64,000 nucleotides of DNA from Algoriphagus boritolerans DSM 17298 = JCM 18970 (GTDB lineage Bacteria > Bacteroidota > Bacteroidia > Cytophagales > Cyclobacteriaceae). The notes under the pieces were generated by a model. It made no database searches and had not been told where the DNA came from. It saw only the letters and a list, made by a program, of their open reading frames with translations. Position numbers and translations under genes: made by a program. Shown here piece by piece: positions 1 to 9,240 of this stretch. The DNA lies in the NCBI RefSeq assembly GCF_900108085.1, contig NZ_FNVR01000001.1, positions 372,712-436,711 of the forward strand, in the 5' to 3' direction. The stretch's first letter is position 1. Every line of letters begins with the position of its first letter.

Positions 1-798
1 AATTGGAAACACATCCCCGTTGGCTATCACGGGAGAGCCTCATCCATTGTAGTATCCGGGACACCGATTCACCGCCCCAAGGGGCAATTCAAAGATCCGG
101 ACATGGAAGTGCCGGCTTTTGGGCCCAGCAGAAGATTGGATTTTGAGTTGGAGTTGGCCTTTATCACGGGCAAACAGACTAAGTTGGGAGATTCGGTGGC
201 TACCGAAGATGCAGAGGATTATATTTTTGGCTTTGTACTCTTCAATGACTGGTCAGCCCGTGACATTCAAGCTTGGGAGTATGTACCCTTGGGTCCATTC
301 CTTGGGAAGAATTTTGGATCCTCCATCTCTCCCTGGGTAGTAACCTTGGAAGCATTGGAATATTTCAGATCTCCCAATCAGACCCAGGAACCTGAAGTGC
401 TACCATACCTGAAATGTGAAAAAGATCACAGTTTTGATATCAGTCTTGAGGTGCTGATCCAGCCTGAAGGTAAAAAACCTAGTAAGGTCTGCACGTCCAA
501 TTTCAAACATCTGTATTGGAATGTGGCGCAGCAACTTGCGCATCACACCTCCAATGGCTGTAATATAAATGTCGGGGATATGATGGCATCGGGTACTATC
601 TCAGGTTCAACAGCCGATTCTTTTGGCTCCATGCTTGAGTTAAGCTGGAATGGAACCCAACCTGTAAAACTTGAAGATGGGGAGGAGCGAAAGTTCATTG
701 AAGATGGGGATACGGTCATCATGAGGGGTTTTGCTGAAAAAGCCGGTATTCGAGTGGGTTTTGGCGAAGTGAGCACCCAGATTTTACCTGTAAAGTAA
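1..798 (+). CDS. fahA: Fumarylacetoacetase, C-terminal part (5' end outside window)
   Basis: The reading frame is open from base 1, so the start lies upstream of the window. The enzyme hydrolyses fumarylacetoacetate to fumarate and acetoacetate, the last step of tyrosine/homogentisate breakdown in the cytosol. Visible are the GYHGRASS segment, which carries the family's catalytic His, the metal-site segment ELELAFI, the conserved block NDWSARDIQAWEY followed by PLGPFLGKNF, and GTISG near the C-terminus. About 265 residues are present of the roughly 420 usual for the family. No neighbouring gene of the pathway is seen downstream. Identification is firm; only the missing N-terminus is unknown. 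Confidence 0.95.
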   Translation, partial: NWKHIPVGYHGRASSIVVSGTPIHRPKGQFKDPDMEVPAFGPSRRLDFELELAFITGKQTKLGDSVATEDAEDYIFGFVLFNDWSARDIQAWEYVPLGPFLGKNFGSSISPWVVTLEALEYFRSPNQTQEPEVLPYLKCEKDHSFDISLEVLIQPEGKKPSKVCTSNFKHLYWNVAQQLAHHTSNGCNINVGDMMASGTISGSTADSFGSMLELSWNGTQPVKLEDGEERKFIEDGDTVIMRGFAEKAGIRVGFGEVSTQILPVK

Positions 799-978
799 AT
801 TCACATTAGAAAAATAATACCAGGCCACGGATAAATCTAATTCGAGGCTTTTTTTAAATTTTTTTAGTTTTTTATCTTTTTTAACCCTTACTTTATGTAA
901 GATGCTGACAGGCAGTTACTTGCGTTTTAGTTAAATGCAAATGTTCTCAGGTTCCCGAAAAGCTTCGCTTTTATTTTA

Positions 979-1091
979 ATCTGTTTATAATTTGATTTTA
1001 AAAGGCCATCCCGATAGTTATCGGGAGGAATCTCGCATGGTTTATAATCATCCCAGTGTGTGTCACCGAAGGGGGCATGCTCGATTTCATC
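979..1091 (-). repeat. Structured interspersed repeat, unit R1
   Basis: Read on the minus strand this unit runs GATGAAATCGAGCATG ... CATGCGAGATTCC, then a perfect hairpin TCCCGATA/TATCGGGA, then an AT-rich tail ending TTATAAACAGAT. The same architecture recurs near 2.4, 23.0, 28.6-29.0 and 30.6 kb. The outer arms AATCGAGCATG and CATGCGAGATT pair except for a two-base internal bulge. It sits in the 582-base gap between fahA and the Dph6-like gene; the rest of that gap is AT-rich without a gene, apart from the inverted repeat at 1141-1219. Confidence 0.8.
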
Positions 1092-1140
1092 CCACTTAAT
1101 CTTTCTTTATTGCTGAGTTGATATCATCCGATTTTTTTTG

Positions 1141-1219
1141 AAGTCACCTAATTGTGGAGAATAATTCTTAAAGCTTTATGCTTTTTGTGAGTTTATTTAA
1201 ACACTTAGGTGGCTTTTTT
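1141..1219 (+). other. Inverted-repeat region with T-tract, possible small structured RNA or terminator
   Basis: Arms AAGTCACCTAA (1141-1151) and TTAGGTGGCTT (1205-1215) can pair with one G-T wobble and are followed by a run of T. The 53-base loop contains smaller hairpin-forming stretches (AGAATAATTCT). It could be the terminator-like end of a short transcript or a leader element for the gene at 1381. Nothing links it to a known RNA family; I only see the base complementarity. Confidence 0.3.
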
Positions 1220-1380
1220 GTGGATTCTGGATCTTGTTTTTTTATTCGAACACTTTATCAAGTGTGTAGCTCAACGAAAATTCGAATAGCTTTGGAATCT
1301 GATCAAGTAGGGGGTATTTCTACTCTCGATTGATCCAAAGGTATTCTGCAGGCTTAGTCTGGTTTTTTCTCTTTATTTAA

Positions 1381-2112
1381 ATGTCAAATTCAATCTCGAA
1401 AATCCCGATTTCCCTCTCTTGGTCAGGAGGAAAAGACAGTGCATTTGCACTTTGGAAGCTGCAAAATGACAGCAGATATGAAGTCACCAGGCTCCATACG
1501 ACCTTGGGGGAGCAGACCAGACGAGTGGGGATGCACGGAATTCATGAGGATTTGATCCAAGCACAAGCCGAAGCATTGGGAATTCCCTTAGATAGGATTT
1601 ATTACCCAGCCAGCGGAGACAATGTCGCCTATGAAAAGGCAATCAATAAGTACCTGGATTCTTTGGGGGAATTGGGAGTAAAGCATATCGCCTATGGGGA
1701 TATTTTTTTAGAAGATCTTAGAAAATACAGAGAGGAAAAATTAGCTGAAAGGAATTTTCAGGCGGTTTTTCCGCTTTGGAAATTCAATACCCAAGCGCTT
1801 GCTCATGAGTTTATCGCTGCTGGATTCAAAACCAAGATTTGTGCCGCAAGTGCCGAATTGATTAATGAAAACCAAGTTGGGATAGATTTTTCTGAGGATT
1901 TTTTAGAATCACTGCCAGAACTGGTGGATCCATGTGGTGAAAATGGCGAATTTCATAGTTTCTGTTATGCGGGGCCCGTTTTTGCCCGTCCTTTGGATAT
2001 TTATTTGGAGAAAGTCCTTAGCCAGACGTATCAGATTCCTTTAGAAAATGGAACGATTCAACAGAAAAAGTATTGGTTTGCAGATATCCGCATTTCCAAT
2101 AGCGGTTTTTAA
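1381..2112 (+). CDS. Dph6-like ATP-pyrophosphatase (DUF71 family)
   Basis: This 243-residue cytosolic protein belongs to the adenine-nucleotide alpha-hydrolase fold. The PP-loop SGGKDS lies at residues 15-20 and binds ATP pyrophosphate; the C-terminal ENGEFHSFC block is the signature of the diphthine-ammonia ligase (Dph6) family. In archaea and eukaryotes Dph6 completes diphthamide on elongation factor 2. Bacteria lack diphthamide, so the substrate here is unknown; an amide-forming or tRNA/cofactor modification role is inferred. It stands alone, with large gaps on both sides. The ATG at 1381 places the PP-loop at the normal distance from the N-terminus. Confidence 0.85.
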   Translation: MSNSISKIPISLSWSGGKDSAFALWKLQNDSRYEVTRLHTTLGEQTRRVGMHGIHEDLIQAQAEALGIPLDRIYYPASGDNVAYEKAINKYLDSLGELGVKHIAYGDIFLEDLRKYREEKLAERNFQAVFPLWKFNTQALAHEFIAAGFKTKICAASAELINENQVGIDFSEDFLESLPELVDPCGENGEFHSFCYAGPVFARPLDIYLEKVLSQTYQIPLENGTIQQKKYWFADIRISNSGF

Positions 2113-2353
2113 TTTTTCTCGGCAGATCAGCCATTTTACCGGTACCTGAATTCACAATTTCCAGAAGGCTATTTTAACCTGCAGCGACTGCGATGAAGTT
2201 TGAACTAATACACCATCCATCCAAGGCATAGTCCTGGTTTTCTGACAGGGTTTTGAGTAATCCCTCTGTTTTTTATCGCTCACCGGGAATTCATTAGGTA
2301 GTCATCTCCTTGAAAAATAATGGTTTATAATCCATTTTGCCTTCCTGTATTCC

Positions 2354-2465
2354 TCTGTTTATAATTGGTTTTCAGTTGCCACATAGCCTGTCCCGATCTT
2401 TAATCGGGAGAATGCCCTGAATAATCATCCCCTGTGTGAGAACCCTTTCTCATGGGCATTTCATT
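2354..2465 (-). repeat. Structured interspersed repeat, unit R2 (type B arms)
   Basis: On the minus strand this unit has outer arms AATGCCC and GGGCATT (perfect), an apical hairpin TGAGAA/TTCTCA, a second hairpin TCCCGAT/ATCGGGA, and the common tail CCAATTATAAACAGA. Arm sequences differ from type A units but keep the pairing. It lies in the 466-base gap between the Dph6-like gene and the sensor kinase; I see no gene in the remainder of that gap. Confidence 0.8.
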
Positions 2466-2578
2466 TAGGGAAAGAAATTTTTGAAAAGTTGCAGATCATT
2501 TATAAAAGTCTGCAAGGGCAGGGTCAATGGTGGGTATCCTGGTAATTTTGAAAACCCAAGCAACGAGATGACCAGAAT

Positions 2579-3919
2579 ATGTGGAGAAGCTATAAATCAA
2601 TAATTTGGAATAATACCCCATTAAAGGAGACGCCTAACTCGCTGGAATTTTGGAGAGGTTACCTTTTCGGAGTGATTTTGATCTACTTGATTCCGTTTTC
2701 AATTCTGGCTTTAATCCCAAGCATGGTTATGACCTCCATTGGAGGGCAATATTTCCTGATGACTTTTGATATTATCGCGTTTTTTATACTGTTGTTATTG
2801 GGATTTTCAAAGATGATTTCACTGAAGTGGAAAAAGATTCTGCTCATAACTTTAGTCTACCTTCTTGCAATGATGATTATGTTGGAGCTGGGCTCATTTG
2901 GTCCCGGCTTGATGTATCTAGTAGCTTCGGGGGTATTTATCGCCTTGCTTTTTCCTTCTCAGGACAGTTGGTATGGGCTTTTAATTGGATTTATTGTCTG
3001 TGCTTTTTTTGGGCTGCAAACCAATTATCATTTCATCCCGGGGTTTACCGGTGAAAGATTGGATTTCATGGGGTGGTTTGCAATCGCGATCAATCTGGTT
3101 TTTATCAATGGAGTAATTGCAAAGGTAGTACCTGTTCTCTTCGAGAAAATGCAACAGAGTATAGACGCACGGCATCAGGTGGAGAATATGCTCTTAGTCA
3201 AACAGGCCGAACTCAACTCGATTGTTCAAGAATTGGAAATTAAAAACGCAAACTTAAATCAGCTAATTACCGGTGTTTCAGAAGATCTCCAAGACCCCTT
3301 GCGAAACATAATCAGCTTTATGGAGAATCTCAAGCGCAAGTACGTTGGGAAATTGGATGAAAGAGCCCATCAGTACATTGATTTTGCGATCGGTGGAGGG
3401 CATAAAATGCGAGACATTATACTTGGGCTGTTGGAGATTGCCAAGATTGGAAAAAAGAGGGAAGATTCAGAGTATTTCCATGTCGATGAAATCGTTCAGA
3501 AAGTCCTTTTGCTACAGCGAAAATCGATTCAAAATTCCAATGCTAAAATTGAATTTGGAGAATTACCAATGATTTTTGCACCTAAAACTTACCTCCTTCA
3601 AGTATTTAATGAATTGATATCCAATTCGTTGAAATTCTGTGATCCTGATAATTTCCCCGTTGTCAAAATATCCTATCAGGAGGCCGATTGCTGGTGGCAG
3701 TTTGCCGTCAAAGACAATGGGATTGGGTTTGATAGTTCTGATGGAAAAGATCCGTTTACCATATTTAGCAAATTACACCTTAGCAACGAAAAACAAGGAT
3801 TTGGTATTGGCCTTGCCTTGGTGAGGAAAATTTTGGAAAATCTTCAGGGTTCGGTTTGGGCAGAATCCACTCCGGGGCAAGGGTCAGTTTTTTACCTGAA
3901 AATCCCAAAAGCTGCTTAA
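2579..3919 (+). CDS. Membrane sensor histidine kinase-like protein lacking the phospho-acceptor His
   Basis: A 446-residue protein: about six membrane segments at residues 28-205, a short coiled linker (about 205-232), a dimerisation helix pair, and a C-terminal HATPase domain with N-box NELISNSLKF, G1 box DNGIGFD and G2 box GFGIGLAL. The H-box normally reads SHDLQEPLR; here it is SEDLQDPLR with Glu at residue 235, and the DNA codon at 3281-3283 is GAA. ATP-binding motifs look intact, so it could bind ATP yet be unable to autophosphorylate in the usual way. No response regulator is adjacent. It may act as a pseudokinase partner of another kinase; that is inference. Confidence 0.85.
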   Translation: MWRSYKSIIWNNTPLKETPNSLEFWRGYLFGVILIYLIPFSILALIPSMVMTSIGGQYFLMTFDIIAFFILLLLGFSKMISLKWKKILLITLVYLLAMMIMLELGSFGPGLMYLVASGVFIALLFPSQDSWYGLLIGFIVCAFFGLQTNYHFIPGFTGERLDFMGWFAIAINLVFINGVIAKVVPVLFEKMQQSIDARHQVENMLLVKQAELNSIVQELEIKNANLNQLITGVSEDLQDPLRNIISFMENLKRKYVGKLDERAHQYIDFAIGGGHKMRDIILGLLEIAKIGKKREDSEYFHVDEIVQKVLLLQRKSIQNSNAKIEFGELPMIFAPKTYLLQVFNELISNSLKFCDPDNFPVVKISYQEADCWWQFAVKDNGIGFDSSDGKDPFTIFSKLHLSNEKQGFGIGLALVRKILENLQGSVWAESTPGQGSVFYLKIPKAA

Positions 3920-3984
3920 TTTTCGCGTGAAAGCAGTTTTTCAACTGAAAATACGCTGTATTGTATTCGGGGTAAAAGCAGGTT

Positions 3985-4758
3985 TTAATCAAGTAGCGTA
4001 AAAAGCAACTCAGGTTCATCGGTGGTGATGAAATCTGCTTTCATTTCCATGAGCCACTTCATGTCCTCTACCTTGTTTACAGTCCAGGCGTTGACAGTCA
4101 ATCCCAAATTTTGGGCTTCGGTGATCCATTCCGGTTTTTGTCTCAGAACTCGGATATTGTAATCAAAACCAAAAAAACCGGCGGTCTTGAGCTCTGCAGG
4201 GGATTTGTCTCCGCTCAGGTAAGCCACATTGGCATTGGGATCGGTTGCGATGGCTTTTTTTCCTCCTTCATAGCTGAAGGTGATGTAGTCCACCCATTTT
4301 TCTGCTCCCAACTCTTGGACAGTTTTTACTGCCATTTCCCCCACTTTTTCGCTTCGTTCCACACTGATGCGAGAAGGTTTGAATTCCAGAATCAGCTTGG
4401 TTCCCTGCTGTTTCATTCCTTCGGCCAGGTATTCTTTAAGTGTTGGGATTTTTTCTCCATTGGGTAAGGTTTTGGCCAAAAGCTCCTCATACGTAGAGAT
4501 TTCAATATCCAGACCCTGCAAATCATGATCGTGGTTGACGACTAAGATATCATCTGCCGTCATCCAAACGTCAAATTCAGATCCTTCGCAGCCTAATCGA
4601 ATGGCCTCTCTCAGGGAAGCCAGGGAGTTTTGGGGCAAACCTTGCGCTTTCCAGGCTCCGCGGTGCGCGATGACTTTATTGACATGAAAGCTGCTTTGGG
4701 CAGCGCAGGAAGATAAAATAAACACCATTGACAGAATCAGGAACAGCATATTTCGCAT
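3985..4758 (-). CDS. Glycerophosphodiester phosphodiesterase lipoprotein
   Basis: This enzyme family hydrolyses deacylated phospholipid head groups to glycerol-3-phosphate and an alcohol. The N-terminus MRNMLFLILSMVFILSSCA is a lipoprotein signal with Cys at the lipobox, so it is probably periplasmic and lipid-anchored. The catalytic block IAHRG and the metal-binding EFD ... VVNHDHDL are present, as are later family blocks LILEFKP and TVNAWTVN. I start at the ATG (4758) rather than an in-frame TTG 15 bases upstream because the ATG gives a clean signal peptide. It is convergent with the sensor kinase gene 65 bases away. Confidence 0.9.
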   Translation of the reverse strand: MRNMLFLILSMVFILSSCAAQSSFHVNKVIAHRGAWKAQGLPQNSLASLREAIRLGCEGSEFDVWMTADDILVVNHDHDLQGLDIEISTYEELLAKTLPNGEKIPTLKEYLAEGMKQQGTKLILEFKPSRISVERSEKVGEMAVKTVQELGAEKWVDYITFSYEGGKKAIATDPNANVAYLSGDKSPAELKTAGFFGFDYNIRVLRQKPEWITEAQNLGLTVNAWTVNKVEDMKWLMEMKADFITTDEPELLFTLLD

Positions 4759-4866
4759 AGCAGTGAATACCAATTAGAATGAAATTTGACCCAAAATAAC
4801 TAATCTAGTTTATGCTACCTGCTCCAACCTGGAAATTCACAAAAACTTAATCTACTGTTGTCGATT

Positions 4867-4989
4867 TTAAACTTGTGGATTTTCCGGAGGCTTAGGGCCA
4901 AATATTTTATAAAGAAGCCATCCAATTCCCAATAGAAAATGAAGAATAAGGATAACTGCGATACTGATTACTAAGGAATTACTTGCCAT
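4867..4989 (-). CDS. Small single-pass membrane protein, 40 residues
   Basis: An ATG at 4989 opens a 40-codon frame starting MASNSLVISIAVILILHF and ending in a proline-rich tail (GPKPPENPQV) before TAA. Residues 6-27 form one hydrophobic helix; the short hydrophilic tail follows YKIFGPK. It lies 31 bases after the end of the GH3 gene on the same strand, so the two may be co-transcribed. Function unknown; the codon pattern and helix-plus-Pro-tail design look like a real small membrane protein, but homologues could not be checked. Confidence 0.55.
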   Translation of the reverse strand: MASNSLVISIAVILILHFLLGIGWLLYKIFGPKPPENPQV

Positions 4990-5020
4990 TTTCTGTTTGT
5001 CAAGCTAAGGGGCATAATTT

Positions 5021-7282
5021 TTATTTGAGCAAGAAATTCACGGAAAGGGTAGGGCTAGAATTTCCGCCAACCATGATGGTAAATTCTCCCGGTTCCACCA
5101 GCAGATTACCTTCTCCATCATAGAATCCCAAGTCTTCAGGACCCAGAAAAAATTCTATTGTTTTGCTTTCTCCGGATTTGAGATGGATTTTTTGAAAGCC
5201 TTTCAATTCTTTTATTGGGCGGGTGAATGATGAGAAATGGTCGTTGAGATAGAGTTGTGCTACTTCTTCACCATCGCGTAGACCTGAATTTTTTAAATTC
5301 ACTTTTACCCGTACCTGTTGGTTGGCAAGGCTCTCAACGCTAAGCCCTGAATAGTCAAATTGGGTATAGCTTAAGCCAAATCCAAAAGGATAAAGTGCTT
5401 CATTGCTGACATCAGAATAATGGGACCAGAACACGATATCATCACCAGGATTATTAGGTCTGCCTGTACTTTTTTGATTGTAATACAAAGGCATCTGACC
5501 GACATTTCTTGGAAAGGACATGGGGAGTTTGCCCGAAGGGTTGTAATCGCCAAAAAGCACCTGCGCAATAGCGTTGCCACTTTGTGAACCCAATTGCCAA
5601 GCCTGCAAAATGGCCGGAATATTTTGGTCGGCCCAACTTAGATCTAGGGGACGGCCGCTGATTGATACTAAGATCACTTTTTTGTTGACTTTGATCAGTT
5701 CTTCTAAAAGTTCCTGTTGCAATCCAGGAAATCCTATTTCACTCCGGCTGCGCGCTTCACCGGACTGGAATCCATGCTCACCCATCACAGCGATGACTAC
5801 GTCGGCTGCACTGGCGGCTTCAAGGGCTTGAGAAAATCCACTTCGGTCAGTGGTATTGAGTTTTACTTCTTTCAAAAATGTGGGTGGCTCCGTTACAAGC
5901 TCAGCACCTTTTGCAAAAGTGTAGTTGTTTTGAGAAAAATTTTCTAGACCTTCTAAGACCGAAACAGCACTGTTCGGTTCGGCCAAACCTCTCCAGCTAC
6001 CCAAGGGACTGTCTTTATCTGAAGCTAGGCTACCTATAATCGCTACTTTTAGTCCTGATTTAGCTAATGGTAAAAGATTTTCCTTATTCTTGAGTAAAAC
6101 GATGGATTTTTTGGCCATCTCCAAGACGCCAGAGATATGTTCAGCACTTCCCACCACTACTTCTTCTCGGGTTTCATCACAATAAAGGTAAGGGTCATCA
6201 AAAAGACCCAATTCAAATTTTAAACTTAAAATTCTCCTGACAGCATCATCAATTAGAGATTCCTCAACCTCTCCGGATTCTATTAGTTCTTTTAAATGTT
6301 TGATGTATAAATAGGATTCCATGTCCATATCCGATCCTGCCTGAATGGCAAGTTTGGCTGCAGCTCTTCCATCCTGAGCCACCCGGTGATTGACCATTTC
6401 ACCAATAGAGCCCCAGTCAGAAACTATAAACCCTTTAAACCCCCATTTTCCTTTAAGGATTTCTCGTTGCAAAAGGGAATTGCCGGTTGCGGGAATTCCA
6501 TTGAGGTCATTGAATGAATTCATGAATGTCCGTGCTCCGGCATCCAAGGCAGCCTTGAATGGAGGAAGTATTACGTTATATAGAGTACTGGTACCTACAT
6601 CCACAGTATTGTAATCCCGTCCACCCTCAGAAAACCCGTATCCAGCAAAATGTTTGACACAGGCTGCCAATGTCAAGGGGTCGCTTAAATCGTCTCCTTG
6701 ATATCCTTTAACTCTTGCTTTGGCGATTTGGCTACTTAAATATGGATCTTCACCGGCCCCTTCCATTACCCTTCCCCATCGTGCATCCCGGCTGACATCC
6801 ACCATTGGGGCAAATGTCCAATTTACTCCCATTGCTGCAGCCTCCCGTGATCCGATTTGGGATGATTTTTCAATAGCATCCAGATCCCAGCTGGCAGCTT
6901 CTGCCAGGGGAATTGGACTCATTGTTTTCATGCCATGAATCATATCAAAGCCAATTATCAGCGGAATTCCAAGTCGTGTTTCTTCAACTGCAATTTTTTG
7001 AACCTTTCGGACTTCTTCGACACCCGTAATATTGAGCATAGATCCAACAAAACCCTTTCTTAGGTTTTCATACTTTTGGGAGGCATTTCCCTCTGCCGGT
7101 GCAGGACCAGTTACATCCCAAAACCCATTGTACTGGTTCATTTGACCTATTTTTTCTTCCAGAGTCATTAGGGAAATCAAGCTGTCAACTCGGCGGTCCA
7201 AGGCGGATTGTCCGATTGCCCATTGGATTGTGGGGACATTTATTGCCAGTAAAATCATTGCTGAACTGAGTGTTTTTTGCAT
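5021..7282 (-). CDS. bglX: Periplasmic beta-glucosidase, GH3 family
   Basis: A 753-residue glycoside hydrolase family 3 enzyme that releases glucose from beta-linked oligosaccharides. A Sec signal (about 25 residues) is followed by the GH3 N-terminal TIM barrel (about 30-350), the C-terminal alpha/beta sandwich (about 390-600) and a fibronectin-III-like domain at the end. Asp289 in VSDWGS is the expected nucleophile; KHFAGYG and RDARWGR are the usual substrate-site blocks. Length and layout match BglX-type enzymes. Located upstream of a small membrane protein and downstream, on the same strand, of a sugar isomerase-like lipoprotein, suggesting periplasmic carbohydrate use. Confidence 0.93.
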   Translation of the reverse strand: MQKTLSSAMILLAINVPTIQWAIGQSALDRRVDSLISLMTLEEKIGQMNQYNGFWDVTGPAPAEGNASQKYENLRKGFVGSMLNITGVEEVRKVQKIAVEETRLGIPLIIGFDMIHGMKTMSPIPLAEAASWDLDAIEKSSQIGSREAAAMGVNWTFAPMVDVSRDARWGRVMEGAGEDPYLSSQIAKARVKGYQGDDLSDPLTLAACVKHFAGYGFSEGGRDYNTVDVGTSTLYNVILPPFKAALDAGARTFMNSFNDLNGIPATGNSLLQREILKGKWGFKGFIVSDWGSIGEMVNHRVAQDGRAAAKLAIQAGSDMDMESYLYIKHLKELIESGEVEESLIDDAVRRILSLKFELGLFDDPYLYCDETREEVVVGSAEHISGVLEMAKKSIVLLKNKENLLPLAKSGLKVAIIGSLASDKDSPLGSWRGLAEPNSAVSVLEGLENFSQNNYTFAKGAELVTEPPTFLKEVKLNTTDRSGFSQALEAASAADVVIAVMGEHGFQSGEARSRSEIGFPGLQQELLEELIKVNKKVILVSISGRPLDLSWADQNIPAILQAWQLGSQSGNAIAQVLFGDYNPSGKLPMSFPRNVGQMPLYYNQKSTGRPNNPGDDIVFWSHYSDVSNEALYPFGFGLSYTQFDYSGLSVESLANQQVRVKVNLKNSGLRDGEEVAQLYLNDHFSSFTRPIKELKGFQKIHLKSGESKTIEFFLGPEDLGFYDGEGNLLVEPGEFTIMVGGNSSPTLSVNFLLK

Positions 7283-7421
7283 GGCTTTTGAGTTTTGAAA
7301 ATGTTTCAGTTTTCAATTTCCGCAATCTTATTTCACTATTAGGTGATAAATATCAGTTGAAAAAATAATTCATTTAAACTCTCAACAGACCTTGAGGAAA
7401 AAGAAAAATAAAGAAAAGAGA

Positions 7422-7443
7422 GAGCCAACCCGAAGGCTGGCTC
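7422..7443 (-). terminator. Rho-independent terminator of the isomerase-like gene
   Basis: A GC-rich hairpin (GAGCCAACC, loop CGAA, GGCTGGCTC; one A-C mismatch) is followed on the minus strand by a long T-rich run (7400-7421). It lies 26 bases past the stop of the gene at 7469-8362, read on the same strand. Confidence 0.8.
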
Positions 7444-7468
7444 ATGTAAGCTATATTTTGGAGTTCAT

Positions 7469-8362
7469 TTACTTAAACCCAATCTCTTCCAATCCTGCAT
7501 GGCTGATTTTGATGGCTTCCAATGGATCCAAACCAAACGTGTTGTCTTGCTCGACCAGGTAATACTCCATTCCTGATTTCGATTTTTCTGCCAAAATGCG
7601 TTTGAAATCAATGTTTCCGGTGCCTACAGGCGCAAATTGGCTGGAATCATTCATGTCTTTCACGTGCCAAGACTTGAATCGACCCGGATACTTTTCGAAA
7701 TAGGTCAACGGGTCCACTCCAGCCTTCGTCACCCAAAAAAGATCCATCTGATAGTTGACATCAGCAGGGTCGGTATTTTCCAGGATATAGTCTGTCAGGA
7801 TTGTCCCGTCCGCCATCGGGATGAATTCAAAGTCATGGTTATGATAAAGCATTTTTAATCCTGCTGCGGAGCATTTTGCACCGATTGTTTTCAGGATTTC
7901 CACCAATTCAGCTGGGGTACCTTTCATTCCCATCCCATCAGGACCAAAAGTGAACATGCCCATAGGAGGTACTGGAATGACAAAATATTCGATTCCAGCT
8001 GCTACGGTGGCAGCGATTTGCTCCTCAGCATTATCCAGGGTCACGCCGCCCATGTGGGTGCTTTTGGCGATGAGGCCGAGTGAGTCCAGATAGTTTTTGA
8101 ATGCTATCGGTTCCATGCCGTAAAACTTCCCGTCTGCGTAGCCCGCAGCTTCTACATAGGCGTACCCAGCGTCAGCCACAGCCTTGAGTGTTCCTTTTGG
8201 GTCCTTGCCCATGGCATCTCTGACCGTGTATAGTGCCAGTCCGCCGAATTTGGCAGGTTGCTCGACTACAGTCTCTACTACTTCTTCGGTTTTAGGACTG
8301 CATGAATAAATGCCCAGTAGGATTGATGAAATCAGGGCAAGGTTTAGTGCTGTTTTTTTCAT
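7469..8362 (-). CDS. Lipoprotein sugar phosphate isomerase/epimerase-like protein
   Basis: A 297-residue xylose-isomerase-like TIM barrel protein with a lipoprotein signal (LLGIYSC, Cys at residue 21) and a short Glu/Val-rich linker before the barrel. Family blocks seen: LYTVRD, YVEAAGY, YHNHDFEF, VNYQMDLFW and SWHVKDM, which supply metal-binding Glu/His/Asp residues. Such exported paralogues are common in Bacteroidota sugar-use regions, usually near oxidoreductases; the true substrate is unknown. It has its own terminator and lies upstream, same strand, of the GH3 gene. Confidence 0.85.
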   Translation of the reverse strand: MKKTALNLALISSILLGIYSCSPKTEEVVETVVEQPAKFGGLALYTVRDAMGKDPKGTLKAVADAGYAYVEAAGYADGKFYGMEPIAFKNYLDSLGLIAKSTHMGGVTLDNAEEQIAATVAAGIEYFVIPVPPMGMFTFGPDGMGMKGTPAELVEILKTIGAKCSAAGLKMLYHNHDFEFIPMADGTILTDYILENTDPADVNYQMDLFWVTKAGVDPLTYFEKYPGRFKSWHVKDMNDSSQFAPVGTGNIDFKRILAEKSKSGMEYYLVEQDNTFGLDPLEAIKISHAGLEEIGFK

Positions 8363-8534
8363 TGATAAAATTGATTTGAGAGTTGAAAGTTACCTAATTC
8401 CATTTATTCTCCGGTCTTATTTAAACTATTAGATTACGGATATTGAATAGAAGCTTCTCTATGTTGCATAGTAAAAGTCGATGAAACATTTTGAACTGAG
8501 ATCGTTTTAAGTAGTGTACCAAACTTAAATTTTT

Positions 8535-9200
8535 ATGCCAGATTTTGTGAAAATCCTCGATATCCAACGCCTGACACATGACGTCAAGCAATTCAAAGTG
8601 GAAAGGCCAAATGGATACGAATTTGTACCGGGACAGGCAACCGAAGTGGCAATCCGAAAGAAGGGTTGGGAAGCGGAAAAACGCCCATTTACCTTCACTT
8701 CTTTGCCCAATGACCCCCAACTCGAATTTGTGATCAAATCCTATCCTGACCATAATGGGGTTACCAAGGCCATTGATGATTTGAAAGTAGGCGAAGAGCT
8801 GATTGTGGATGAGCCATGGGGAGCTATTCAATACAAAGGAACAGGAGTTTTTATTGCCGGAGGCGCAGGTATTACGCCCTTTATTGCGATTTTCAAAGAC
8901 CTTCAAAAAAAGGGAAAACTAAAGGGGAATAAGTTGATTTTTGCCAATAAAACTTCCAAAGATGTCATCCTGGAAGATTGGTTCAGAGGTTTATTGGGTG
9001 ATGATTTCATTTCTATTTTGGATAAGGAAAAGAAGACAGGGCATCAAAATGGCCGGGTGGATAAGTCATTTCTGGAGAAGCATATTTCAGACTTTTCTCA
9101 GGAATTCTACCTGTGTGGGCCCGATCCGATGATCAAGGCTGTGAGTAAAAGCCTGGAGGAATTGGGAGCCAATCCGGAAGCCATCGTATTTGAAAAATAA
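8535..9200 (+). CDS. FAD/NAD(P)-binding ferredoxin reductase-like protein
   Basis: A 221-residue flavoprotein reductase of the ferredoxin-NADP reductase superfamily. Residues 1-100 form the FAD barrel, with the RPFTFTSLP segment in the RxYS-type flavin position; residues 100-221 form the NAD(P) domain with GGAGITPF and the C-terminal LCGPDPM motif. No 2Fe-2S domain is present, so it likely passes electrons between NAD(P)H and a separate partner such as a flavodoxin, ferredoxin or flavohaem-type acceptor. It is transcribed alone, divergent from the isomerase gene, and ends at a strong bidirectional terminator. Confidence 0.85.
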   Translation: MPDFVKILDIQRLTHDVKQFKVERPNGYEFVPGQATEVAIRKKGWEAEKRPFTFTSLPNDPQLEFVIKSYPDHNGVTKAIDDLKVGEELIVDEPWGAIQYKGTGVFIAGGAGITPFIAIFKDLQKKGKLKGNKLIFANKTSKDVILEDWFRGLLGDDFISILDKEKKTGHQNGRVDKSFLEKHISDFSQEFYLCGPDPMIKAVSKSLEELGANPEAIVFEK

Positions 9201-9240
9201 GAGAATTACCACCCTTATATCGACGAGATTTAAAAAAAAA

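Noticed and set aside
8421..8906. Minus-strand frame of 161 codons
   Set aside because: It lies antisense over the well-supported flavin reductase gene and has no family features.
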